From Effrenium voratum (lineage: Eukaryota; Sar; Dinophyceae; Suessiales; Symbiodiniaceae): DNA of 64,000 bases. The position numbers and the translations under genes were made by a program. Each line of letters begins with the position of its first letter. Within the stretch, counting starts at the first letter, position 1. The notes beneath the pieces are model-generated. The model ran no database searches. It saw only the letters and a list, made by a program, of their open reading frames with translations, and was not told the DNA's origin. The stretch spans positions 708,174 to 772,173 of the forward strand of contig CAUJNA010002124.1 of assembly GCA_963377175.1 (NCBI GenBank), written 5' to 3'. This document shows, in pieces, positions 43,042 to 53,181 of this stretch.

Positions 43042-44435
43042 TCAGGACACCTGGCTAAGTGGGCGGTTGGGTGACGGGGTGGAGTGATCTGCGGTGGAGC
43101 GCAGGCCGGCTCCATCACACACCTTCAGCCGCTGCGATGCAAGCTCAGCAGTGAGGGCTTTTGCAACTGTCGCACTTCTGGGTGCCGGCTGACTTTGTGA
43201 GCGCAGTGCTTGATCAGAGATTCCGCTAGGCTGGCGGGGTACTCTGCTGTGAGGGTACTCAGGTATTGACCTGAGTTGTTCCTGACTATGCTCGGGTGCC
43301 TGGTGGCATGAGACCACCTGGCGGCCACGCATTGCACGCAAGAGTCGTTGCATGAAAAGCACCACGATTTTGCAAGCATCAGGTCGTGTTGGCAAGCGTC
43401 AACCCAGGCTAAATGACCACGGAAGTATTGTAAACACTGGAAATTTTCTGGCTCCAGCCATGCCATGCTGCCACGCCGCGTTGCGCGGCTACGGCCTTGA
43501 ACAGCTCTCGGCCGCGTCTGTGAATTTCTTGGCTTTCTGCCACAAGTTTTTGTTCGCTAGGCGACAAGTTTGGCACGCCCTGCATGCATGCGGGTGTGTG
43601 TAAGGCTTTAGGGCCGCCTGGCCTCTCACGGCGCCTGACCAGCATGTGCAAGAACCCAGGAGAGGTCCCTCAATTCAGGCTTACTGATATATTAAGGTTT
43701 AAATCTCCACTGAAGAGAAGGTTTACGGTTTAGGGTCTAGAGGGTCTATCAACTGGCTTGAGGAAGTTTTGTGTTAGCCACCCACCCAGATTGGTTACCC
43801 ACAACATAGGAGAGTTTGTTAGTTTCTCCAAATTTCAAGACGGGCGTCCGGTTGCTAATGCATCTTGCTCCACAGCGGCCATGTGTGAAAGCAGGGCGAG
43901 CTGTTGCTTTCAAATGCTCGGCAAAGCAACAAATGGCCAGATCTTTACATTTTGAGCTTGGATTGCAATTTTTACATTGCGCCATATGAACCGTTTATCG
44001 AAGCAAGAGTTCAAATCTTGCGTTGGCGTCTAGGTCGAAAGGCTCAAAGCGTGCGATGCCGGCCCTTTCTGCTGCTGCAGAGATGGGCACGTGGATCCCC
44101 GCAAAAACATCCAGGTGAGGGGGGCTGGTAGGCATGCTGGGCTGTCGGGTTAGGTGAGGGTGCAAGGTTGGGTGCAAATGGGCATGGCCGGCGGAACGTG
44201 TGGTGTGTCCGGGAGAATGGCCGGAGCTTCCCCCGGACTGCTTCACGTCCGGCTGGACTGGTGCTGTGAGGCGCCGTGTGCTTGCTGGAAGCGGCAATTT
44301 TCGGCATGGCATGTGCTGTTCTGGAATCGGGTGCTCGCTGTTCTGGATGGGGCCTTTTGGCCAGTTGCGCGGCTGGATGCTGCTTAGCCGGCTTGGGGCG
44401 AAGCATGAGTAAGGATGCGATCTCCATGCGGCCAT
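43042..44435 (-). pseudogene. SAM-dependent methyltransferase domain of element 1, interrupted
   Basis: Motif I (HLDVFAGIHVPISAAAER) and motif II (ARFEPFDLDANA) are at about 44000-44080. Then, instead of the APPC motif, comes an unrelated A/T-rich insert (about 43660-43990). The domain resumes with GVPNLSPSEQKLVAESQEIH (about 43500-43590) and MAWLEPENF, LAKSWCF, YLSTLTAEYPASLAE (43240-43466). The insert removes the presumed catalytic motif, so the domain is inactive. Confidence 0.7.
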
Positions 44436-44480
44436 GCGTGAGCTCGTGGAATGCGTTGTCCATCGACCATTTGCGACTCA

Positions 44481-45215
44481 TCAAGTCGATGATCGTGTTC
44501 CAGATTTGCCTATCGGCATGCAGGACGAAGCGAAAGGGCCGCATCTGGCTGCGTGAGGCACATGCGTGCGACTTGCTGGTCCAGGGCTTTGTTTGGCATT
44601 CAGCAGATGCACTGCCTGGCATAGGGCCAAAGCATTGCGGAATACAGCTTGGATGCGATGCAACCAACCCGCAGTGAGAGGTCCGCCGTCTACGCTGATT
44701 TCAGGCGTATCGTCGAAAAAAGCTTGGGTAAGCAGTTGTGCCTCGGTGCGTATTGCCTTGCGCGTGCGTGCTTCAACTGCTTCTTGACACTGGCGAGACG
44801 ATAGCCTCAGCTGCCACGGGATCCACTTGAAATGCTTAGTCTTCATGTCGTAGACCCTGCTAAGCAGTCGGATGCTAGGCATGCTCTCGGGGCCCAAAAG
44901 CTCCCCTGGATAGCTTTTTCTGGAACTTGTCAACCAGGCCTTGGACCAGGTCTGGCGTCAGCTTGGGAGGCAGGTGGTCTGCCCATGCAATGACTGCCCT
45001 TTTGTGGGAAGGTGTACAGGACCACGCGTCCTGCACAGCTGCGAGCCGCTGGTATGGAGTGAGTAGTGCGACCCAAATTTCGGCTGGCACTTTGTCAAGC
45101 ATTTTGCTGATGTCGATGCATCTGCATAGGCGTATGCAAAGTCAGCAATGTCCTCGAAACCCAAAGTGAGCATGTGCTCGATGTTTTGCACTGGATAGCA
45201 AACTGCGCAGGGCAC
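44481..45215 (-). pseudogene. conserved linker region of element 1 (between recombinase and methyltransferase)
   Basis: Minus strand, several frames: FEDIADFAYAYADAS, MLDKVPAEIWVALLTPYQRL, LPPKLTPDLVQGLVDKFQ, YPGELLGPESMPSIRLLS, IPWQLRLSSRQCQEAVEART, AFFDDTPEISVDGGPLTAGW and VFRNALALCQAVHLLNA. It aligns with 59525-60243 of element 2. No known fold recognised; its conservation between the copies implies a role in the element's life cycle, perhaps as part of the recombinase or gag (inference). Confidence 0.65.
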
Positions 45216-45486
45216 CTGTAGTGCTGGTCGGTTCTGCTGCCTCCGCCATCAAAGGCGGCGAAGTAGCTGGGCTGCAGGACAACTAGTGCCGAGCGCAGAA
45301 AAGGGGCTGCCAAAGAACGGAAACATGCATGCAATCCCTGGCTAACACAGAGCAAACTCGAAACCGAGGGCCCAGCCGTTCGTCTGCAGTCCGGCAGAGC
45401 GTTTAGCTTGGCGTGCTGACCTGTATGCATGCTTGGCTGCAAAGCACAGGAAGATGAGGCGCGGGCTTTAACCCTGGACCCCCGTG

Positions 45487-47032
45487 TCATTGCATGAGAG
45501 CGAACGCGTGTTTGCAGGCTTTGTGCCTGCATAAATGTTCTTGCCCCAGGTAGTCCATGCATCGCAAGGGCGAGCTGAGGGCTAAGCCACATGCGGTGGA
45601 AAATGCGAGAGAAAGGTTCTCGTAAGAGCTGTACACAGCATGCAATGCCGCGCCAGGCGTGATTTGGATCAGGCACACTGCGGATGAAGACGGCGCATGC
45701 ACCGCGTCGTGTGCGTCTTCTTCACCTGAGTCTTGTGCACTGGACTCATCGGAGGAAGGCACTTCCTGTACTGCTTGGGCCTCTGGGTCTGCTGAGCATG
45801 CTTGAGAGGGTATTTCACGTGCATACACAAACATTTGAAGTTGCGTAGGCAGGGAGTTCAGTGTAATGTTATCCGGCACTTGGGTTTGGTTGTACGTTAA
45901 AGGTCGGCTGCGGGTAGGCCGCCAGCCGCGAATGAGTGCGGACGCGATCTGCGCCTGGACCCACATGCTTTCGATAGTGTCGTCTCTGCTGTACAACTGC
46001 ACTGAGCTTAGTCTGTGGTGTCCCTGCTGGTGCCGCGATTCTTCAGGCAAGCGCAATTGCGCGGCTGCGCTAAGCAAGGCAACTTTGAGGCTATGCAAAG
46101 TGAATGCCTGTGCTTCTTCGGGGTTCGCCCAGCGCAGAAGGGCGAGCTCTTGCGTGTGCCATCGGGCCTGCAAAGGACGGATGTGCCGTATCTTCCACTC
46201 GTGCGAATGCAGGCAGGATGAAATCCGGTGCTGGCAAGTTGAGTGGCTTCGAAGTGCTGTGCTGAAAAGCTACGCTCATGCAATGCAGCCAGCGCAGTAC
46301 CCAAGAGGACTGCGCGCTGCGTCCTGTCAGGCCAAACAGTGTGCATGCAAAGGGCTGACCCAGTTTTGTGGTTTTCGTGGCCCAGCATAAACCACGCAGG
46401 GCGTGGGCTGTCAAGCTAAGCTGATCTACTTTGATGCGTTGGGTGTCTCCGAAGCGCATGCTGGTGTGCGCTGCCAAGAGAAAGGAGCCTAACGCCATGC
46501 GAAGGTTTGGAGAGCAATCCTTGGAGCAAACTTTGCTTTCCCATGCTGCAATGACTCCTAGAGGCAAAGGCAATGCTTCCCTGCGTTCTTGGGGCTGTCG
46601 CGGGAATGCGAAGGCCCTGGCGAGCGGGTTGGCCAGCAGTTCAGTCAGCGACTGGACCTGGCCCACACGGCCTAACCAGGAGAGAGCTTTGAGCATCGAG
46701 CGAGGTGCGATGCGGACGCTTTGGCGATCTTCGTCATGCGAGCTTTCGCACGCACGCAGGAGGTCGACTAGGTGCACCAGTTGGAGCTCTCCTACCGATA
46801 AGGCAGTAGAATGCACGAAAGCTAGGAAAGCCCGGATGCATCTGAAATACTGCGCCAGGGTTGAGCTTCGTATGCTGCATGGGGAGAATGTGATGCAAGT
46901 GCAGTGGCGTAAGTGGTGGAGCACAAGCCGATCTGGGAGAGAAGGTCCTCCCACTCCTGACACATTTGCCTCGTTGCGTCGCGTGTGAAGCTGCCTGCGG
47001 CCCCAAACGTACTTGTGCGAAAGACTGGGCAT
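45487..47032 (-). pseudogene. tyrosine recombinase of element 1 (all catalytic boxes present, frameshifted)
   Basis: Minus strand. The core-binding domain (about 46600-46860) has SSTLAQYFRCIRAFLAFVHS and SMLKALSWLGRVGQVQSLTE. Catalytic Arg box: LAAHTSMRFGDTQRIKVDQL (Arg codon about 46456). Then, in the next frame, the His box FTLHSLKVALLS (His about 46095; Lys stands where most recombinases have Arg), QGHHRLSS (about 46020) and the nucleophile QLYSRDDT (Tyr about 45993). The spacing is that of tyrosine recombinases of YR retrotransposons, which insert a circular cDNA by site-specific recombination. One frameshift near 46170 splits the gene. Confidence 0.85.
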
Positions 47033-47942
47033 GCAGCAGGTTTGTGCGAAGCCAAGTGTTGGGGCGGGATCTGAGTCATGGTCGGACGCTCGCTGTCCTG
47101 AAATTCAACAGGCTGGGCATGCGGCTTGGAGAGTTCAGCGACACTTCAAGGCGGCGGTCTGCCTGAGGGAGGTTGTAAAAAATGCGCCAGCGGCGCCGAC
47201 CAGGGAAACAAGGGCTGTTGCACTGGCGGTGCCTGACCGCCACATGGTAAAGTGGGTGCCGGCCTGGATCTGATTGGTCGGGATGGAGGTTGTATCTGAT
47301 GCCGCAGATGCTGAACTGAAATTAGTGCTCCTCTTTCCAGTGCTGCGAGCCCCCCCGAGGGGGGTAAGGCACGTGCACATGCGGCGGGCTTGCACTCTGC
47401 GGGCGAAAAAGAATGCGCGTTCAAGGATGCGATGCTAAACTCTGGCACCAGCCTGGCGCGCTTGCCCGCTTTGGGCTTGGCTGTGGGTTGCCAAGCAATG
47501 CTGTCCGAGGTGCTGGAACAGTCCAGGATGCTGTCGATGTCTTCATTTTCATGAGCTCGCTTAGCATGCAGGAAAAGAACCCCAATGTTCACGGCGCCGC
47601 CATGGCATCGATGACAGGTGTTTGCAACATGGAGCGACTAGGGTAGATTGAGCGTCTTGTAGCGCATCGGACAGCAGGCTTGCTGGGCAACCGAGTACCA
47701 TGCCAACTCTGGAGTAAGGCCTGCGCTGCGAAGTCCTGAATGCACAGCAAGAATGCAAAAGGGGGCTGAGGCGTGCTGAGCCAAGCAATGCCCAGTAGAA
47801 GGCCTCTTGGTGCAGAGGCGATCACGTCCGCGTACCGGAACATTTACAAGTGAGCTCATGCGTATCCAGCAAGGAAAGTGTAAGATCCCGCAAGCATTAA
47901 CCTTTTAGGCAGTGCAATGCGGCTGCGCTTCAAATGCAAAGG

Positions 47943-48637
47943 CTATGCTTTGTAGCGGGATGGGCTGCAAAGCGAATGGGCGTCATGCATGCGTAGTGCT
48001 CCGCGGGCTGCGTCCCGCGCATCTGCCACGCAGCCGCTGCAGCGATGCCGGTCGTGCACGTCTGATGCGATGTTGTCCACATACTGGCCGCATACGGCAT
48101 CGTATGGGCACGAGTAGTTTGCACAAGGCAACATACACGACGCGCGGCCGTTGTCGTCCAGTACAACATACGCATGCCCCTTCCTTCCGCCTCCCGGCGC
48201 CTCATTGTGCGAGGCAGGATGACGCTGGGAATGCGAATGCATGCGTCAAGCTGGGTCACAAAGGTGGAGCGCTGCCGGCGCCGGGGCACTTCTTGCAAAG
48301 GCACGGGCTTGGAGCCGGCGCGGGGCTTCAAAGGAGGCGATGCGGGCGTTGTTGTGGTAGGCTGGATCAATGCTGCATGCGTGCGTCTCCATGTCCCAAC
48401 GCGTGGCATGGTCCGGCGCCCCTCCGAGGTGGAAAAAACATGCCCACCAGGATCCATCATATGCATATGAAAAGGCATGCAAAGGGGGTTGGTGCCGAGG
48501 ATCACCCTCTTGCGGAGGTCAAGTGCCTGCCGGCTGCTGCCTGCAGGGCGGCCACTTTGGCTCCGAAGGCGGCGCCTTGTACGGCGCTGCCGGTGGCAGG
48601 CCCTCTTGCTGCGATGCGGGGGGATGCGATGCGTCAT
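47943..48637 (-). pseudogene. Cys-rich gag-like domain of element 1
   Basis: Minus strand: QLDACIRIPSVILPRTMRR, then (other frame) GRKGHAYVVLDDNGRASCML, CANYSCPYDAVCGQYVDNIA, DRHRCSGC. The same pattern of CI-P-LPRT, DD-G, CA, VCG, H-CS-C occurs at 62391-62771 in element 2, upstream of its recombinase. A structural zinc domain is likely. The zone at 48650-49430 continues as Ala/Ser/Pro-rich low-complexity coding-like sequence (ASPSAAAASEEPAASASHAD). Confidence 0.6.
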
Positions 48638-49443
48638 GCGGATCCATCACATTGCGACACAACACGTCTGGCGTGGCATCCAGCCAGGGATGCTCTGGAA
48701 TATCGCTCCCGATCGTCTCGCTCCTGCTCGGTGAGCTCGACGGACCGGTGGAGCTCGTGAGCAGGCGATGTTTCCGGCTCGTCATGCCCGCAGGGGAAGC
48801 CTCTGCGGTCGCAGGAGGCGATGCTTGTTTTTGCAGAGAGGCTGGGGGTGCCTTAGATCTTGCTGGTTCGGGCTCAGGGGCGTTGAAATCCAGCAAGTCG
48901 GCATGCGATGCGGATGCTGCGGGTTCCTCGGATGCTGCGGCTGCGGAAGGCGAAGCAGCGGCCTCATGTGTTGCAGGAACTTCTTCGGGTTTTGCCAGCA
49001 TGCCCACTAGCATCTGGTGCAAGAATTCCGGGTTATGCTTGTTGTTCTCGATCAGCTGGTCATTGTGAGGCGATGCGCACGAGGCAAGCTGAGACGGCGA
49101 AGAGACACACGCGGTGGCTGGCAAATGGCTGCGAAAAAAGGCCAGAAAGTGCACAATGTTTTGCGTGTTGTGAGACAAATTGAAACTGAATGTCGCACAA
49201 TTGCAATGCAGCAAGTGCACAGTGTTGCAAGAGGTGCGCACTTCACGGCGTGCGTGGAAGTGGTCGTTCCTGACCTGGGCCCAGCGGGGCTCTCGAAGCT
49301 CAGCAAAATGAGACAAGTGCGTGCAATGCCAAACTGGAATGCACATCGGCAAGGAAGTGCTCCTTTCTTGCAAAACTGCGTCGGGTGCAATGCGTGCGAC
49401 GGGGCGAAATCCCTGGAGTGGAACCCTGTGCACTGTCGTCAGA

Positions 49444-50207
49444 GCAGTCGGGCACTACACATACATGTGCCAAATTGCATGCTTTGGCGCTGCACATCTT
49501 TGATTGAAATTTGAAGCAATACGGCGCATTGCGATGCACAATGGCCCGCGCCAAACCTGGAGGATTGGCAGGTGCTGGCCTGGACACACGTGGAGCAGGC
49601 CTAGGCATGCTCTGCGTCCATTCATCCGCCAGGTCCGCCAGATCATGGTGTCTGTCGGACACTGAAAAAAATGTGCACGCTGACATAAGCCTTGATACCC
49701 TCGAGCAATGCAATGCCAGCGCGGATGACCAGCGCAATGTCCTCCATGCCCAGGCACGATTCCCATTCGCGTAGCAGTGCCAAGCTGGGTTCCATGTATG
49801 CATGCATGCTATGCTCAGAACGGAAATAAGCATTGGCCAATAGTGCTGAGAAAGGCTGGATTACGGCCAGGTACTTGCCGGCCATGCGGTAACCTGCCAG
49901 GCTTCGTTTGCGATTGTCCAGCATGCCATCCACGTTGATCTGCGGATCCATGCGGATGTAGTCGATGAAATATGCGGACAGGGAGTGCATGCGTGCAATG
50001 CAGAATGTGATGCCGCGCACGCCCAAAATGCAAAGGATATCGAGCAAAAAAATTGCAAAGGTGCCCCATGCGATTCACGCATGCCAAACGATCGTTGCGA
50101 CCTGGGCGGCGCATCCACTTGCTAAGCAGGCATGAGAAGCGGTCTTGCACGGCGCGGGATGGCGAGGCATCCATGCGGTGGCACTGAGGCCACTGCTGGG
50201 GAGCCAC
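49444..50207 (-). pseudogene. gag-like region of element 1 with CCCH zinc finger
   Basis: Minus strand reads RMDPQINVDGMLDNRKRSLA, YLAVIQPFSALLANAYFR, SLALLREWESCLGMEDIALV, then a Pro-rich spacer and YCFKFQSKMCSAKACNLAHV (Cys-x7-Cys-x4-Cys-x3-His, 49444-49518). CCCH fingers bind RNA, which suits a gag-type role. Element 2 carries an equivalent finger (CKRYQVDKCHAESCKFAHVC), but between linker and methyltransferase. Confidence 0.55.
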
Positions 50208-50339
50208 GGCCTCGAAATCTTCGATGGCTGCGAAGCATGCGTCAGCATTGTCGCGAAAGACATGCTGTCTCAGCTAGATGGGTTAATGGCTTGAGCTGGG
50301 ACTGGCTGGCGGGCAGATTATCTGCTTCCTGCGGAGCAA

Positions 50340-51430
50340 GCCTCAATGAATGCCAGGTGCGTTTTTGCACGACGTTGGCAGGCTTGTCCCAAGCGAAATC
50401 TCCGGGGGCCCGGCCAGAGGACTGAGCATGGTGTTCGATGCATCTGCGGCGCAAGCAAAAACCGTGCAAACGGCACTAGTTGCAACTCAGTCCGGCGCAT
50501 CGGCCAGGTAATCAGAACCTGGGCGTCGGTAGTTCCAGGAGCGGGGCACGTGGCTGAATCCATAGAACAAAATGTGACCCTTTTGCTCAGGCTGTCAGGC
50601 TGAGTATTCGCTACGCGTGAAACCGGAGTTTGGAGTGATGCCGAGAAATGCAGTGTTCGCGAAGCCACTGATTTCGAGAAAGGCACGCATGGTCTGGAGG
50701 CAGCTCAAGCATGCGAGCATGGTGTCAATGATCATGCAGAAGGCCACGATGCGGATCCAAAAGCGCACGCTGACGAAGATGAGGCAAGAGTCTTCAAGGA
50801 TTATTTCCAAGTCCACATGCTCCAGATGCAAAATGATGCAGTGACCGGCGAAGCTGGGAAGACTGGGGCACACACTTGATTACCGCGAGGTGCAACGAGC
50901 CAAAAATGTGTTGTTCACGGATGCAACAGCGGTGCATCATGCAGTTGCTGCATCCACAGGAGTGCGACTGTGGTGGCTTGGAGGCCTTGAGGTCCGCACG
51001 CGGGGATTCCTCGACAGCTTGCTGAGTGTACCTGGCAGTCAAGCAAAGGCCCATACAAGGCAAGGTCGCCGGGGACCTGACTCGCCGGGTTTCTCGATGC
51101 ATCTGCGGTGCAAAAAACCAACATGTAGTTGGCAGGGATGCATCTGCGGCGCATCATGCAAATGCTTGCAACAGCGGTGCAACGCGAATGCAACTGCGGC
51201 GCATTCGGGAGCTCGAGGTCCGCACGCGGGGAGGCCTCGAAGCATGCCAGGTGCGTTTAGCAATACTCTGGCAGGCCTGTCCGAACCGGGGTCTCCGGGG
51301 GCCCGGCCAAAGGACTGAGCATGCTTTCGATGCATCTGCGGCGCAAGGAAAAACACATGCAAACGGCAAGGAAGCAACTGCGGTGCAACATGCCATTGGT
51401 GCATCAGCGGTGCCATGTGTTGCGACTGGG
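50340..51430. repeat. degenerate repeats in the 5' part of element 1
   Basis: A block of about 110 bp (GGCAGGC(T)TGTCC...TCTCCGGGGGCCCGGCCA...CTGAGCATG...GATGCATCTGCGGCGCAA) occurs at 50354-50460 and 51246-51350, with a partial copy at 51060-51115. Between them, short phrases of GCATCTGCGG(C/T)GCA recur many times. The whole is probably leader sequence rather than coding. Confidence 0.7.
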
Positions 51431-52174
51431 CGCACGCCGTGGCGTCAAGGGGGGAGGTCCATCGAAGGCTTCTCTTCACACGGTTCAGCCTTTGCCTTGA
51501 CGTGCCGGTGTGGGTTGGGCGGGTGGGTCGACGCCAAACGTGAAGGGGCATCCCTCCCACCCACCCTCTTGAACACATGCAACACACACACAGCATCCAG
51601 CAACCCATGCTCACATGCGAAAGATCAGCAAACGGGTGCGTCCTGTTTGTGTTCAAATATGTTCGGTCAAAAATCAAACTTGTTCAACCAAGTTCTGCAA
51701 AATCCAAGTGTCAAAACTCAATGGATCCTTTCCTGGCACTGCCACTTGCGTGCACATAGCACGCCGGCGCTTTTCTGGAGCTCCAAGGCTCACCAAAAAA
51801 AAGACAAGGCAAGCAAGCCGGAGTCAAACGTTCCTGTTTGCGGCGTCATGCTCTTATGACTTCAGGAGTGGTCTTCATAGTAAAGTATCGTCACAAGTGA
51901 CATCCCACTTGCGCCAGAGCAAATGCGAGGCCGCATTCCTCCAGCATGTTTTTCCGGACTCAGTCCGACGCTATCTCGCACGGAGCACGCGTTGCTTCGT
52001 GTGAGACACAACATTACAGGACCAGCCGTGGGTCTTATCCTTTGAGGACGCAATCCTCATGTTTCGCACACAAGTTGCACGCATTGCTGCTTGAAGTGCC
52101 ACAATACCTCCAGTTATGTTTCACACCCCTGGTAACACACCCTGTGAGCAGGTTGAACACGCGTTGTTAACCTT
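51431..52174. other. no gene recognised
   Basis: Between the repeat zone and the inverted B segment. No motif seen; part of element 1 if the inverted segment is its end. Confidence 0.4.
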
Positions 52175-52374
52175 GGGGGTATATGTGCAGGCTCCGCAGA
52201 GGGATGCAGGACAGGGGATGGACACACGTTGTCGTCCCTCCTGCATCCTCGAGCCTGGACTTCTGAGCAACGCCAAATAAAAAGCAGCAGGGCGATTCGG
52301 CCGATCGAGTTGTGAGTTCCTCCCCCCTTTTTATTACTGGGCCCCTCTTGGCTTGAAGCAGTGAACAGGATTCT
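52175..52374 (+). repeat. right arm of the large inverted repeat (B-type segment)
   Basis: Reverse complement of 40950-41119, with a 29-base insertion (about 52210-52240) and a few substitutions. Runs from GGGGGTATATGTGCAGG to GAACAGGATTCT. Confidence 0.85.
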
Positions 52375-53181
52375 AACAAACGAGCCCGAATTATATTAAA
52401 AAAAACCGACGGAGAGCATAGCTGGGCCTAGCTAGCTCATGTCCGGCCTCCAACTTCCTCATGTTGAGACCGTGGCCTCTTCGTCCGCATTTTATCGTGC
52501 CCGGGGCAAGCTGCCCAGCTGGAGAGGTCACCCCGGGGCCACTGGGAGACAATTGCCCGGCGTGCCTGAAACCCATCCTTCCCCACAGCATGGGCGAGGA
52601 CAGCACGTGCTTTTGGCCTGGCTGCCGTCACGTCTACCATATGACCCACGTCTCCTGAGTTTGTCCAGTGGAATTCTAGCCTGATGGCTTCGGCTTCCCG
52701 CCCGGCTGCTTCCACCATCCCGGCCGCTGTTCCTGCCACAATGCTGCGGGCAGCCTCTGCCCGCTGAGGCTCATGCGAAGATGAGGCGCCAGCCGGGTGC
52801 GTAGGGAAACAACAACGCGGTGGCTGCAAAGGTTGGGAGGGTGCGGCTGCAATTGCCTAAAAAACACAGCTATTTGGATGGCCAAAAGTGGCTAAGAAAG
52901 TGCAGCTGCATGGTCAGGAGGCAAGTCACAAGGTGCCGCAAGCAAGCAAGCTGCACAAGCGAAGCGAAAGCATGCCCGCTGAATTGCGCAACAGGAAAAA
53001 AGGAAGGCTGGTGGCAATGCTTTTTTTGTTTTTTCTCGCGCCTTTTGCCGCAGCAGCTCTGTCCATTTTTAGGGGGGGGGGGCCCTGGGCACAAGGGCTG
53101 CGCAGGCTGCTTTTTCGGAGGCCAGCTTCCTCACCTGCAAGTGCTGTTTTTATGGAGGCCAGCACCCTCACACGCAAGGCC
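52375..53181. other. no gene recognised
   Basis: A minus-strand frame at 52437-52829 is open but has no motif. It may hold the 3' end of LINE copy D. Confidence 0.4.

Larger units (their letters stand above)
40800..52374 (-). mobile_element. tyrosine-recombinase retroelement 1 (degenerate)
   Basis: Minus-strand order: gag-like with CCCH finger (49.4-50.2 kb), Cys-rich domain (47.9-48.6), tyrosine recombinase (45.5-47.0), conserved linker (44.5-45.2), methyltransferase (43.0-44.4), RT (42.0-42.8) and RNase H (41.2-41.8), then a B-type terminal segment and an A-type segment with the same hairpin as element 2. A related B segment lies inverted at 52175-52374. Each domain matches element 2 (55690-63919) in order. 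The RT lacks its FVDD site and the methyltransferase is interrupted, so the copy is dead, but its recombinase keeps all catalytic boxes. The right limit is uncertain: the inverted segment may mark the end or a second insertion. Confidence 0.75.

Noticed and set aside
43690..43745. Telomere-like GGTTTAGGGT near 43.73 kb
   Set aside because: Only one exact TTTAGGG-type unit with imperfect neighbours; too short for an interstitial telomere.
47530..47600. Additional RT or recombinase motif upstream of the element 1 recombinase
   Set aside because: Short open readings here have no family pattern; treated as spacer.
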